From Mycobacterium sp. SMC-4 (GTDB taxonomy: Bacteria; Actinomycetota; Actinomycetes; Mycobacteriales; Mycobacteriaceae), in the NCBI RefSeq assembly GCF_025263265.1, contig NZ_CP079871.1, positions 1 to 64,000 on the forward strand: DNA of 64,000 bases. Direction: 5' to 3'. A program made the position numbers and the translations under genes. The notes beneath the pieces were generated by a model. It did no database searches. It was not told the DNA's origin and saw nothing but the letters and a program-made list of their open reading frames with translations. Below are positions 8,521-17,330 of this stretch, one piece after another (position 1 is the first letter of the stretch; each line of letters opens with the position of its first letter).

Positions 8521-9960
8521 TCAGCCCGCGCAGCAGGACAGCTTGGCGACATCGGCGGTGAAGGTTTGGGCGGTGAGTTTCAGCGCTTCGGCCATGGTCA
8601 GATACGGCGCCCAGGTGCGGGCGAGCTGGTCGACGGTCATGCCCGCGGTGATCGCGTACCCGGCGGCGGTGATCAGATCCCCGGCACCCTCGGCGACGGC
8701 GTGCACGCCTAGCACCCGCCCGGTCCCGGCCTCGGCGACGAGTTTGACCACACCACGGGTGTCCCGGTTGACCAGGGCACGCGGCACGTTCGCACCGGTG
8801 AGCAGCCGCGACTCGGTCCGTAATCCGGCTGCGGCGGCTTGGCTGTCGGTGTGGCCGACCGCGGCGATGGCCGGGCTGGTGAATGTCACCCGCGGCAGCG
8901 CCGTGTAGTCCAGGGTGCGGCCGGCGTGCCCGAGGGCGTTGCCGGCGGCGAGTGTGCCCTGCGCCGCCGCGACGTACACGAATTGGGGGCCGCCGGCCAC
9001 GTCGCCCGCGGCCCAGATCCGCGGGTTGCTGCTGCGCTGGTGGGCGTCGACGACGACGGCGCCGCGGTCGTCGGTGCGTACCCCGACCGCCGCCAGATTC
9101 AATCCGGGGGTGTCGGGGCGGCGGCCGGTGGCGATGAGCAGCTGGGCGGCCCGCAGTTCGGTGGTGGCCCCGTCGGCGGTGCGGACGGTGACGAGTTTCT
9201 CGCCGCCCTCGGCCAGTGCCTTGTCGAGGGTGGCGCCGGTGAGCACGGTGATGGCTTCGTCGGCGAACACCTGCGCGATGGCCCGGGAGATCTCGGGTTC
9301 CTCGAACGGCGCCAGCCGATCCAGGGCCTCGATCACCGTGACCCGGGTGCCGAGCCGGGCGAACAACTGTGCCTGTTCGAGACCGATGGCGTTGCCGCCC
9401 ACCACGATCAGCGACCCCGGCAGGACGTCGAGCTCCATCGCGGTGGTCGAGGTCAGATACCCCGCCTCGGCGAGCCCGTCGGTCGGCGGCGCCCACGGCG
9501 CGGCGCCGGTCGCGATCAGGTACTGATCGGCGTCGATCACCCGCGGGCCATCGGCCCCCTGCTCGACCCGCAGCACCGGTGCGTCGGTGGTACCGGTGAA
9601 GACGGCGGTTCCCGAGACGATCTCCCAGCCGTAGTCGGCGGCCAGGTCGAGGTACTTCTCGCCGCGAAGCCGGTCGACCAGCGCGTTCTTGCCCGCGATC
9701 AGCTCGGCGAAGTCCACCGGTGCCCCGGTCGCCGCCAGCCCCGGGAACCGGTCGGCGCTCGCCGCGGTGTGCCGGGCCTCCGCGGCGGCCAGCAGCGCCT
9801 TCGACGGCACGCAGCCCACGTTCACGCAGGTGCCGCCGATCGCGGCGCGCTCGACCATCACCACCCGTTTGCCGAGGTTGACCGCGGCGATGGCGGCGGC
9901 GAACGCCGCCGAACCGGAACCGATGATCGCCAGATCGGCGCGCGGGGATGTCGTGGTCAC
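8521..9960 (-). CDS. merA: Mercuric reductase MerA
   Basis: A 479-residue flavoprotein that reduces Hg(II) to Hg(0) with NADPH. It has an N-terminal FAD-binding motif (AIIGSGSAAFAAA), the redox pair C45/C50 in GGTCVNVGCVPSK, an NAD(P)-binding VVGGNAIGLEQAQ segment, and the C-terminal vicinal cysteines C476-C477 (SCCAG) that deliver Hg. The N-terminal metal-binding (HMA) domain of many MerA proteins is absent, as in other short actinobacterial forms. GTG 9960 is chosen because AAGGAG lies 8-13 nt upstream; an in-frame start at 9993 is possible but has no ribosome-binding site. Confidence 0.95.
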   Translation of the reverse strand: MTTTSPRADLAIIGSGSAAFAAAIAAVNLGKRVVMVERAAIGGTCVNVGCVPSKALLAAAEARHTAASADRFPGLAATGAPVDFAELIAGKNALVDRLRGEKYLDLAADYGWEIVSGTAVFTGTTDAPVLRVEQGADGPRVIDADQYLIATGAAPWAPPTDGLAEAGYLTSTTAMELDVLPGSLIVVGGNAIGLEQAQLFARLGTRVTVIEALDRLAPFEEPEISRAIAQVFADEAITVLTGATLDKALAEGGEKLVTVRTADGATTELRAAQLLIATGRRPDTPGLNLAAVGVRTDDRGAVVVDAHQRSSNPRIWAAGDVAGGPQFVYVAAAQGTLAAGNALGHAGRTLDYTALPRVTFTSPAIAAVGHTDSQAAAAGLRTESRLLTGANVPRALVNRDTRGVVKLVAEAGTGRVLGVHAVAEGAGDLITAAGYAITAGMTVDQLARTWAPYLTMAEALKLTAQTFTADVAKLSCCAG

Positions 9961-10088
9961 GGCGGGTTCTCCTTGCTGGGGGACTCCGGTCACGGAACAG
10001 GTTGCTATTCGCGTTGACGAATATCTCCGGACATCATACTATGCGCTTATCCGAATAGTTCAACTTTCTTCTTGTGGAGGCGATCCCC
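9961..10088. promoter_or_regulatory. Divergent mer promoter/operator region
   Basis: The 128 bp between the merA and ArsR-type gene starts hold an inverted repeat TATTCG-6 nt-CGAATA (10006-10023) and a further CGAATA half-site at 10052-10057. This is a plausible binding region for the ArsR-type repressor controlling both operons. AT-rich stretches such as CATACTATGCGCTTAT (10035-10050) could hold the -10 boxes. The exact promoters are not certain. Confidence 0.5.
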
Positions 10089-10478
10089 TTGCCCCGGTCC
10101 ACGACCGCCGCCGTCACCGCGCCCGGTGGCGAGACGGCCTGCACGCACCTGGATGCGACGGCGAAGTTCTTTCGCGCGCTGTCGGATCCGACGCGGTTGA
10201 AGCTGCTGGAGTTCATCTTGGCCGCCGAGCGCACCTCCGCGGAGTGTGTCGAGCATGCCGGGATCTCCCAGCCGCGGGTGTCGGTGCACCTGTCCTGCCT
10301 GGCCGACTGCGGTTATGTGACCGCGCGCCGTGACGGCAAGAAGCTGCGCTACTCCGTCGGCGACCCACGCGTCGCGGACCTGGTGATGCTGGCCCGCTCC
10401 CTCGCCGCCGACAACGCCGCCGCGCTGACCTGCTGCACCCGCATCGACACCGCTCGTGTGAACGGAGCAGGACATTGA
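10089..10478 (+). CDS. ArsR/SmtB-family mercury-responsive repressor (actinobacterial type)
   Basis: A winged-helix repressor of the ArsR/SmtB family: FFRALSDPTRLKLLEFIL, the recognition helix SQPRVSVHLSCLADCGYV and the wing GKKLRYSV. Cysteines in ETACTH, AECVEH, SCLADC and LTCCTR could form a Hg(II) site. In Streptomyces lividans the mer repressor is also of the ArsR type and lies divergent from merA, so this is likely the main mer repressor. TTG 10089 is preferred over GTG 10074 because GGAGG at 10075-10079 is well placed for it. The stop overlaps the next start. Confidence 0.82.
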   Translation: MPRSTTAAVTAPGGETACTHLDATAKFFRALSDPTRLKLLEFILAAERTSAECVEHAGISQPRVSVHLSCLADCGYVTARRDGKKLRYSVGDPRVADLVMLARSLAADNAAALTCCTRIDTARVNGAGH

Positions 10479-10777
10479 TGAACGTACGCAACAACTCCAC
10501 GGGGATCGGCGGCCCGCTCGCGGTGGTGGGTGCCGCCGTGGCCATGATCGTGTGCTGCGCCGGACCGGCCTTGATCGCGGCCGGTGCGCTCACCGCCCTC
10601 GGCGGTGCGCTGCGCAGTTGGGGACCGATCGTGGCCGCCGCGGTGATGGTCCTCGCCGCCGTCGGCTACACCGCGCGCCGTCGTAAGCCGCCGCAGCGAG
10701 GGACAGTCCGCGGACTGCTGGGCACCCGCCGATCGCATCAGCCCAACGCGTCGACCGATCGGAGTTCCCAGCCGTGA
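10475..10777 (+). CDS. Small membrane protein with CC motif, MerT-like mercury transporter
   Basis: A 100-residue protein with two predicted membrane helices (about 15-43 and 50-66). The vicinal pair C27-C28 (IVCCAGPAL) lies in the first helix, as in MerT/MerF-type Hg(II) importers. It is coupled to the repressor gene (start 10475 inside its stop) and overlaps the next gene by GTGA. The order repressor, transporter, periplasmic-type carrier matches the divergent Streptomyces mer operon. Assignment is by motif and context, as sequence similarity to proteobacterial MerT is low. Confidence 0.72.
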   Translation: MMNVRNNSTGIGGPLAVVGAAVAMIVCCAGPALIAAGALTALGGALRSWGPIVAAAVMVLAAVGYTARRRKPPQRGTVRGLLGTRRSHQPNASTDRSSQP

Positions 10778-11280
10778 CCACGCCGATCACCCGACGCACG
10801 GTGAGCGCGGCGCTCGCCGCCCTGGCGGTCACGGTGCTGGCTGCCTGCGGCACCGACACCGCCTCGCCCCGCGCCGCCACCGACCCCGTCACGGTCACCG
10901 CGCTGTCCGGGGCGCCGGTGACCGTGCCCAGCGGCAAGCCGACGGCGATGTTCTTCTTTTCGGTCGGCTGCGGTGAATGCGTGGGCGGCGCGAAGTCGCT
11001 GTCGCAGGCTGCGCGACAACTCGGTGACACCGCCGCTTTCGTCCTGGTCGACATGGATCCGGCCGAACCTGCCCAGGTCGTCACCGACTTCCAGCAGCAA
11101 ACCGGGACCGACACCGTGCCCGCGGTCATCGACACCGATGCGACCCTGACCAAGCGGTACTCCGTGGCCGCCCTGTCGACCCTGCTCGTCGTCGACCCCG
11201 GCGGTGCGGTCGCCTACCGGGCCGCCGACCCGTCCGCCGATCAGATCACCGCCGCGCTGGCGAAGGCCGGGGACCGGTGA
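10774..11280 (+). CDS. Thioredoxin-like lipoprotein with CGEC motif, MerP-like role
   Basis: A 168-residue lipoprotein. The signal peptide ends in a lipobox VLAACG (lipid-bearing C25), and a thioredoxin-like domain follows with C66 and C69 in SVGCGECVGG and a cis-Pro-type TVPAVID segment. It may capture extracytoplasmic Hg(II) and pass it to the CC membrane protein, or keep cysteines reduced for that purpose. It starts at GTG 10774 within the preceding stop and overlaps the next start, so the operon is fully coupled. Confidence 0.75.
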   Translation: MTTPITRRTVSAALAALAVTVLAACGTDTASPRAATDPVTVTALSGAPVTVPSGKPTAMFFFSVGCGECVGGAKSLSQAARQLGDTAAFVLVDMDPAEPAQVVTDFQQQTGTDTVPAVIDTDATLTKRYSVAALSTLLVVDPGGAVAYRAADPSADQITAALAKAGDR

Positions 11281-12173
11281 ACGGGCTGCTGGCCTTGGCG
11301 TTCACCGCGGGCATGCTCGCCCCGGTCAATCCGTGCGGTTTCGCGCTGCTGCCGGCCTGGATCACCCACACCCTCGGCGACACCGCCACCGAACCGCTCG
11401 GGGTACGCACGGCGCGGGCGCTGCGAACCGGCGTCGCTTTTACCCTCGGGTTCGCGGGCACCCTGGCCGTGGCGGGGCTGGCCATCAGCGCCGGTGCCCG
11501 CGCGCTGATCAGCGCCGCGCCGTGGCTCGGTCTGGTCGTCGGTGTCGCCCTGGTATTGCTCGGTGTCGTCATGTTCACCGGCCGCGTGCTCGGTCTGCGA
11601 CTGCCCACCCGAGCGCTGCGCCCGGCCACCGGGCCGGGCGGCACAACCGGGATCGTCCTCGCCGGGATCGGCTACGCCGCGGCGTCGCTGTCGTGCACGT
11701 TCGGGGTGCTGCTGGCCGTCATCGCCCAGGCCCAGGCCACCGCGGGCTGGGGTGCGCTGCTCGCGGTGTTCGTCGCCTACACCCTCGGCGCCGCGACGAT
11801 CCTGCTGCTGGTCAGCCTCGCCGCCGCGGCCGCCGGTACCGCGCTCACCCACCATCTCGCCGCCCTCGCCCGGCACGGCACCCGCATCACCGCGACCGTG
11901 CTCATCCTCACCGGCGCCTACCTGGCCTGGTACTGGCTGCCCGCCGTCACCGGCGACACCACCGGCACCAACGGATTCGCGGCCCTGTCCACCACCGCCA
12001 GCACCTGGCTGCAGAACCACACACCACTGATGGCGACGATCGCGGCACTGACCGTGCTCACCGCCGCCGTCACCGTCCTCGCTCACCGCATGATCCGGCG
12101 CCGCGTTACCGATGCCGCACCCGTCGACTGCTGCACCCCGACGACCGTCATCGAGGAAGGGCGCCCGCAATGA
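11277..12173 (+). CDS. CcdA/DsbD-type membrane thiol transporter
   Basis: A 298-residue protein with six or more hydrophobic helices and the CcdA/DsbD pattern. A cysteine in each of two symmetry-related helices is visible in LAPVNPCGFALLPAW and ASLSCTFGVLLAVIAQ. It should carry reducing equivalents across the membrane, here probably to the CGEC lipoprotein encoded just before it. It ends in a cysteine pair (VDCCTP), which could also bind mercury. Both gene borders overlap their neighbours by 4 bp. A direct role in Hg(II) uptake is possible but not shown by sequence. Confidence 0.78.
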   Translation: MNGLLALAFTAGMLAPVNPCGFALLPAWITHTLGDTATEPLGVRTARALRTGVAFTLGFAGTLAVAGLAISAGARALISAAPWLGLVVGVALVLLGVVMFTGRVLGLRLPTRALRPATGPGGTTGIVLAGIGYAAASLSCTFGVLLAVIAQAQATAGWGALLAVFVAYTLGAATILLLVSLAAAAAGTALTHHLAALARHGTRITATVLILTGAYLAWYWLPAVTGDTTGTNGFAALSTTASTWLQNHTPLMATIAALTVLTAAVTVLAHRMIRRRVTDAAPVDCCTPTTVIEEGRPQ

Positions 12174-13549
12174 CCGAACGCTACGACACCCTCGTGCTCG
12201 GCGGCGGAATGTCCGGGCTGCCACTGGCGCTGCGCGCCGCCCGCCACGGCCGGGTCGCCTTCGTCGAGAAGGAACTGCTCGGCGGGACCTGCCTGAACCG
12301 GGGCTGCATCCCCACCAAGACGATGATCGCCTCCGCCGCCGTCGCCCATCAGGCCCGCCGCGCCGCCGAGTTCGGCGTCCGCGTCGGCGGTCCGGTCACC
12401 GTCGACCTGGCCGCCGTGGTGGAGCGTAAGAACACCCTCGTCGATTCCATCCGGGCCGGATCGTATCGGGCCGTCGAAAAATCCGCCGACCTCGACTTCT
12501 ACCACGCCGCAGGACAATTCACCGGTAACCGGCGCCTCACCGTCGACGGCACCACCCTGACCGCGGACCGGATCATCCTCGCGACCGGCACCCGCACCAC
12601 CCTCCCGGCCATCGACGGCTTGGATGCCGTGCCCTACTACACCTCCCGCACGCTGCTCGACCTCACCGAACTACCCGCCCACCTGCTCGTCGTCGGCGGC
12701 GGCTACGTCGGCTGCGAATTCGCGCAGATGTTCCGGCGATTCGGCGCCGAGGTCACCATCGTCCAGCGCGCCGACCGGCTGCTGCCCGGGGAAGACCCCG
12801 ACATCAGCGCCGCCGTCGCCGACGGCATGACTGCCGACGGCATCACTGTCGCGACCGCCACCACCTGTACTCACGCCGCCGGGACGGCCGGCAACATCCG
12901 GATCGGCTGCACCGGCACCGAGACCGCCGAGATCACCGGCAGCCACCTGCTGCTCGCCACCGGGCGCACCCCCAACACCGACGCCCTGGGCCTGGAACAC
13001 CTCGACCTGCAACCCGACCCGCACGGCTTCCTCACCGTCGGCGACACCCTGAACACCTCCGCCGACAACGTGTGGGCGATCGGCGACCTGCGGGGCGGGC
13101 CGATGTTCACCCACACCGCCCGCGACGACGCCGACATCGTCTACCGCACCGTCTACCGCGACCAGGACCGCACCACCACCGGACGTGTCGTGCCGCACGC
13201 GGTGTTCACCGACCCCGAAGTCGGAGCCGTCGGCCTGACCGAACCCGCCGCCCGCGCAGCCGGCTACGACGTGATCATCGGCCGCCAGAACTTCACCGGC
13301 GTTGCCAAAGCACGCGCCATCGGCAACACCCGCGGCCTGGTCAAATTCGTCGCCGACGCCGCCACCGACCGGATCCTCGGCTGCCACATCGCCGGACCCG
13401 ACGGCGGCGACCTCGTCCACGAAGCCGTCATCGCCATGACCTGCGGCGCCACCTACGGCCAACTCGCCGCCGCCATCCACATCCACCCCACCCTCGCCGA
13501 AGCCGTCAACGCCGCCGCCGGCGGCGTCCACCGACCCGCCGCCGACTGA
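12170..13549 (+). CDS. Class I flavin disulfide reductase (MerA/mycothione reductase-like)
   Basis: A 459-residue FAD/NAD(P)H disulfide reductase with redox cysteines C41 and C46 (GGTCLNRGCIPTK), NAD(P)-binding VVGGGYVGCEFAQ and the C-terminal HPTLAE (H439, E444) of glutathione reductase-type enzymes. It lacks the C-terminal CC pair of MerA, so it is unlikely to reduce Hg(II) the same way. It may reduce a low-molecular-weight thiol such as mycothiol, or the mer-operon thiol proteins. ATG 12170 overlaps the upstream stop (ATGA). It is the last gene of the right-hand mer operon. Confidence 0.82.
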   Translation: MTERYDTLVLGGGMSGLPLALRAARHGRVAFVEKELLGGTCLNRGCIPTKTMIASAAVAHQARRAAEFGVRVGGPVTVDLAAVVERKNTLVDSIRAGSYRAVEKSADLDFYHAAGQFTGNRRLTVDGTTLTADRIILATGTRTTLPAIDGLDAVPYYTSRTLLDLTELPAHLLVVGGGYVGCEFAQMFRRFGAEVTIVQRADRLLPGEDPDISAAVADGMTADGITVATATTCTHAAGTAGNIRIGCTGTETAEITGSHLLLATGRTPNTDALGLEHLDLQPDPHGFLTVGDTLNTSADNVWAIGDLRGGPMFTHTARDDADIVYRTVYRDQDRTTTGRVVPHAVFTDPEVGAVGLTEPAARAAGYDVIIGRQNFTGVAKARAIGNTRGLVKFVADAATDRILGCHIAGPDGGDLVHEAVIAMTCGATYGQLAAAIHIHPTLAEAVNAAAGGVHRPAAD

Positions 13550-13551
13550 TC

Positions 13552-13646
13552 CCACAGATAACACCCTGTTATCTGTGGCACCATGAAACCCGGCCTGCGA
13601 CGACTCCGCTCCGGCGGTGCGCGAAGCGGCCCTGTTATCTGTGGCA
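13552..13646 (+). repeat. Probable cointegrate resolution site for the tyrosine recombinase
   Basis: CCACAGATAAC (13552-13562) and GTTATCTGTGG (13568-13578) form a perfect 11-bp inverted repeat with a 5-bp ACCCT spacer, typical of a tyrosine-recombinase core site. A third copy of the same motif, with extended match CCCTGTTATCTGTGGCA, lies in direct orientation at 13630-13646, 66 bp from the second. It lies between the mer operon and the recombinase gene, as the internal recombination site does in TnpI-type Tn3 transposons. Confidence 0.75.
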
Positions 13647-13667
13647 AGCAGGCCAGGGAGGTCACAA

Positions 13668-14620
13668 TGTTGTCGTCCGGGATCACCGTCCGCGCCGCCG
13701 GCGACGGCTTCCTCGACTCGATCCGCTCCCCGAACACCCGCCGCTCCTACGCCATCGCCGTCGATAAGACCACCGCCAGGCTCGGCGAGGCCCGGCCGCT
13801 GGCCAATGTCGCCGACGACGAGATCGGCGAAACCCTGGAAACTTTGTGGGGCGAGGCGGCGGTCAACACCTGGAACGCCCGCCGCGCCGCGGTCGCGTCT
13901 TGGCTGGCGTGGTGCCGCGAGCACGGACACCTCGCCCCGGCGGTCCCCGCGTGGGTGAAACGCTCCACCCCGCCGGACTCGGCCACCCCGGTGCGCTCGC
14001 GCACCGCGATCGACCGGCTCATCACCCGCCGCGACATCGACCTGCGGGATAAGACGCTGTGGCGGATGCTCTACGAAACATGCGCCCGCACCGAGGAACT
14101 GCTCCAGGTCAACATCGAAGACCTCGACCTGGCCGGGCGGTGCTGCCCGGTGAAGTCCAAGGGCGCCAAGCCCCGCACCCGCCGCCGCGGCGCCGCCCAT
14201 CACGAGTACGCGCACGAGCTCGTGTACTGGGACGCGGGTACCGCCCGGCTCCTGCCACGCCTCACCAAGGGCCGCACCCGCGGACCGCTGTTCGTCACCC
14301 ACCGCCGACCCGGACCCCGCAAAGCCGTCGCCGACCGCGACATCTGCCCCGACACCGGCCTGGCCAGGTTGTCCTACGGCCAGGCCCGCGCCCTGCTCGA
14401 TGCCGCCACCGCCACCAACGGACCCGGCACCGGCTGGGACCTGCACGAACTCCGGCATTCTGGCCTGACGCATCTCGGCGAGGCCGGAGCCAGCCTGCTC
14501 GAGCTAATGGCCAAGTCCCGCCACCGCAAACCCGACAACCTGCGCCGCTACTTCAAACCCTCACCGGCGGCCATGCGCGGCATCACCAGCCTCCTCGGTC
14601 CCGACCGCGGCCACCGATAG
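13668..14620 (+). CDS. Tyrosine recombinase, TnpI-type cointegrate resolvase
   Basis: A 317-residue tyrosine recombinase. The N-terminal SAM-like domain begins with [12 protein letters not shown]. The catalytic residues are visible: R in [12 protein letters not shown]-x-x-R in [16 protein letters not shown] in KSRHRKPDN and the nucleophile Y in [11 protein letters not shown] 13668 has a strong GGGAGGT site and leaves all three recombinase motifs upstream; the in-frame ATG 13583 would place one motif inside the gene. As the only recombinase within the transposon, it most likely resolves cointegrates in place of a serine resolvase. Confidence 0.87.
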
Positions 14621-14652
14621 CGGCCACCAACAACGACTCGTCCGTCTACCCG

Positions 14653-14706
14653 GACCAGGCGCTACGCGAACCTCGTTGTTTTTTGCGCCATTACTGCCGG
14701 GACCCC
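14653..14706 (-). repeat. Right inverted repeat of the Tn3-family transposon (54 bp)
   Basis: Ends in GCCGGGACCCC at 14706 and mirrors 4115-4168 with one mismatch. The next base starts in-frame IS1380-type transposase sequence. Confidence 0.95.
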
Positions 14707-15435
14707 GGCGTCACCGGGCAGATCATCGTGCGCGGTGACAGCGCCTATGGATCGCGGGCGGTGATCCGGGTATGCCGCCGCTACGGGGCGGTGTTCTCGC
14801 TGGTGCTGACCCGCAACGCCGCGGTGCAACGCGCCATCGACAGCATTCCCGAGAACGCCTGGACCCCGGTGAAATACCCGGGTGCGGTGCTCGATCGCGA
14901 GACCGGGGCCTGGATCTCTGATGCCGAAGTCGCTGAAGCCGTCTACACCATGGCCAAAACCGGCACCTATGAGGCGGTCACCGCCCGGCTGATCGTGCGC
15001 CGGGTCAAAGACGCCAACCAACCCCAAGACGGGCTGTTCCCGATCTGGCGGTATCACCCGTTTTTCACCAACACCACCGAGTCGGCCACCGACGCCGACA
15101 TCACCCACCGCCGCCACGCCATCATCGAAACCACCTTCGCCGACCTCATCGACGGCCCCTTGGCCCACATTCCCTCCGGGCGCTTCGGCGCCAACAGTGC
15201 CTGGGCCGTCTGCGCCGCGATCGCCCACAATCTGCTGCGCGCCACCGCGACCCTGGCCGGGACCCGTCACCGCACCGCGCGCGGGGCGACCCTGCGCCGT
15301 CACCTGGTCAATATCCCGGCTCGTCTGGCCCGACCCCAACGACGACCGATCCTGCACCTACCCCGGCACTGGCCCGCCGAACCAGCATGGATGACCCTGT
15401 GGCACAACACCATCGGCCACCGATCCAGCGCCTGA
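14707..15435 (+). pseudogene. IS1380-type transposase, C-terminal half
   Basis: The open frame after the Tn3 end encodes about 242 residues of a DDE transposase: VRGDSAYGSRAVIRVCRR near its start, a WRYHPFFTN segment, IETTFADLIDGPLAHIPSG, and a long basic C-terminus. IS1380-family transposases are roughly twice this length, so the N-terminal half is missing. The loss coincides exactly with the transposon boundary. Confidence 0.8.
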
Positions 15436-15582
15436 ACCACCGACCACCCGACCCGACAACCAGGAACCCGACAGGAAAAGCTGGACAGACCAGCGGCCTC
15501 GTCATGCCCACCACCAGCCCGGATCAAGACCATCAGCTCAACCGGCCACCACACCGTCGGTCGGTGGAATCAGGCTTAGTGA

Positions 15583-17072
15583 GAGGAATGATCAGAACCT
15601 GTGGATGAGCCTCGGCGTGGGGGCGTGAAAATGAGCGCACCTTCCCGAGGATGATCATCACGGAATCAGGTATTCGATCAAGACCGGCGTTGGCGCGCTG
15701 GTTGGGAAGGTACGCCCATGCTCACCGTAGTTCACGACGGCGCGGAGGCCAACGACAACACCGACAGTGGTGCTGGTCGGTCGTTGTTGGATGAGATTGT
15801 CCGTGATGGCGCTCGGCAGATGCTGGCCGCGGCGTTGCAGGCCGAGGTCGCCGCCTACGTGGCGCAGTTCGCTGACCAGCGCGATGACAACGGCCACCGA
15901 TTGGTGGTCCGCAACGGCTACCACCAGCCGCGCGAGGTGCTGACCGCAGCCGGTGCGGTGCAGGTGAGGGCCCCGCGGGTCAACGACAAACGTGTCGATC
16001 CCGACACTGGTGAACGCAAGCGGTTCTCCTCGGCGATCCTGCCGGCCTGGGCGCGCAAGTCCCCGCAGATGTCCGAGGTGTTGCCGCTGTTGTACCTGCA
16101 CGGGTTGTCGAGCAGCGATTTCACCCCGGCCCTGGAGCAGTTCCTCGGCTCCGGTGCCGGGTTGTCGGCATCGACGATCACCCGGCTCACGTCGCAGTGG
16201 CAAGATGAGGCCGCCGCGTTCGGTCGTCGCGATCTGTCGGGCAGCGACTATGTCTACCTGTGGGTCGACGGCATCCCCCTCAAGGTCCGCCTGGACCAGG
16301 AAAAGCTGTGTCTGCTGGTGATGCTCGGTGTGCGCGCTGACGGCCGCAAGGAGCTGGTGGCGATCAGCGACGGCTACCGTGAATCGGCCGAGTCGTGGGC
16401 CGATCTGCTGCGCGACTGCAAACGGCGCGGCATGACCGCCCCGTGCTCGCCGTCGGTGACGGTGCACTCGGGTTCTGGAAAGCGGTCCGTGAGGTGTTCC
16501 CGGCCACCAAAGAGCAGCGCTGCTGGTTCCACAAGCAAGCCAATGTTCTTGCCGCACTGCCGAAATCAGCACACCCGTCGGCCCTGGCGGCACTCAAGGA
16601 GATCTACAACGCCGAGGATATCGACAAGGCCCAGCTCGCGGTCAAGGCCTTCGAGGTCGATTTCGGCGCCAAGTACCCCAAGGCGGTCGCCAAGATCACC
16701 GACGACCTCGATGTGCTGCTGGAGTTCTTCAAGTACCCGGCCGAACATTGGATCCACCTGCGCACGACGAACCCGATCGAAAGCACCTTCGCCACAGTGC
16801 GACTTCGGACCAAGGTGACAAAAGGCCCGGGATCGCGAACGGCCGGACTAGCGATGGCCTACAAGCTGATCGACGCCGCCTCGGCCCGCTGGCGCGCCGT
16901 CAACGCCCCGCACCTGGTCGCCCTGGTCCGCGCCGGCGCGGTCTTCCACAAAGGCAAACTGCTCGAACGCCCCACCGACATCACCCCACCAACACCGCCC
17001 TCAGACGACGATCAGGACGCCGGAACGGAGGTCGCCTGAAACACCCCGATCCACAGGTATTGACAATTCCTC
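15583..17072 (+). mobile_element. IS256-family element, copy A
   Basis: A 1.49-kb element with ends GAGGAATGATCAGAACCTG (left) and the reverse complement of CAGGTATTGACAATTCCTC (right). It is closely related to copies at 39477-40964 and 43592-45075. The flanking bases show no target duplication, so it has taken part in a rearrangement or its flanks have changed. Confidence 0.85.
15718..17039 (+). pseudogene. IS256-family transposase with one-base deletion
   Basis: Compared with the intact copy at 39612-40931, the sequence around 16438-16442 reads GCCCCGTG where the intact copy has GCACCCGTG. This one-base loss splits the frame into 15718-16818 and 16395-17039. The first frame keeps D in LWVDGIP, and the second keeps D in VGDGALGF and E in NPIESTFATVR. 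Without frameshifting it is inactive. Confidence 0.9.
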
Positions 17073-17330
17073 CAAGTGACGATTCGCGAGGTGAGAGTGC
17101 GAGGTGGGCAGGATGGATTCCGCCGCTGATCGTTGAACGGCGGACCCTTTGCTGATGCTTTCTCAGCTTCAACTGGGGGATCGGTCGCGTCTATCCCTCC
17201 ACCGCGGCGCGGACTCCGATTCGCGCCAGATGTCATGGCAGTCACCACTTTTTCGACGGCTAGCGACGGTGTCGCGTTTTGTCAGAAGCCGCCCGACAGC
17301 ACAGCGATCGCTGCTGCGGCGGCCCGTGGG
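17073..17330. other. Non-coding gap between IS256 copy A and the IclR gene
   Basis: I see no gene, promoter or repeat that I can support here. It is probably the native downstream flank of the regulator. Confidence 0.5.

Larger units (their letters stand above)
4115..14706. mobile_element. Tn3-family transposon carrying organomercury resistance
   Basis: A 10.6-kb element bounded by long inverted repeats. Cargo from left to right: Tn3-type transposase; merB, MerR-type regulator and merA on the minus strand; ArsR-type regulator, MerT-like, thioredoxin-like lipoprotein, CcdA-like and flavin reductase genes on the plus strand; then a resolution-type site and tyrosine recombinase gene. The flanks differ: left 5 bp CACAT, inside an IS481 copy; right 5 bp GGCGT, inside an IS1380-type gene. 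A simple insertion would give a matching 5-bp target duplication, so one side has been rearranged since insertion. Confidence 0.93.

Noticed and set aside
7989..9496. An apparent 500-residue N-terminal extension of MerB on the minus strand.
   Set aside because: It is an out-of-frame reading of merA and the MerR-type gene; MerB has its normal length from ATG 7987.
11204..12169. An N-terminal extension of the flavin reductase frame upstream of 12170.
   Set aside because: The extension is a shadow of the CcdA-like gene in another frame, rich in His/Arg/Pro. The enzyme starts naturally at ATG 12170 with an ATGA overlap.
10475..13549. A cytochrome c maturation operon, suggested by the CcdA-like and thioredoxin-like genes.
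   Set aside because: No CcmF, CcsB or cytochrome gene is present, and the genes are coupled to a mer repressor and CC transporter within a mercury transposon.
12671..14473. A 600-codon minus-strand frame across the flavin reductase and recombinase genes.
   Set aside because: Low-complexity Gly/Val/Ala-rich antisense sequence spanning two real genes on the other strand, with no start signal or family resemblance.
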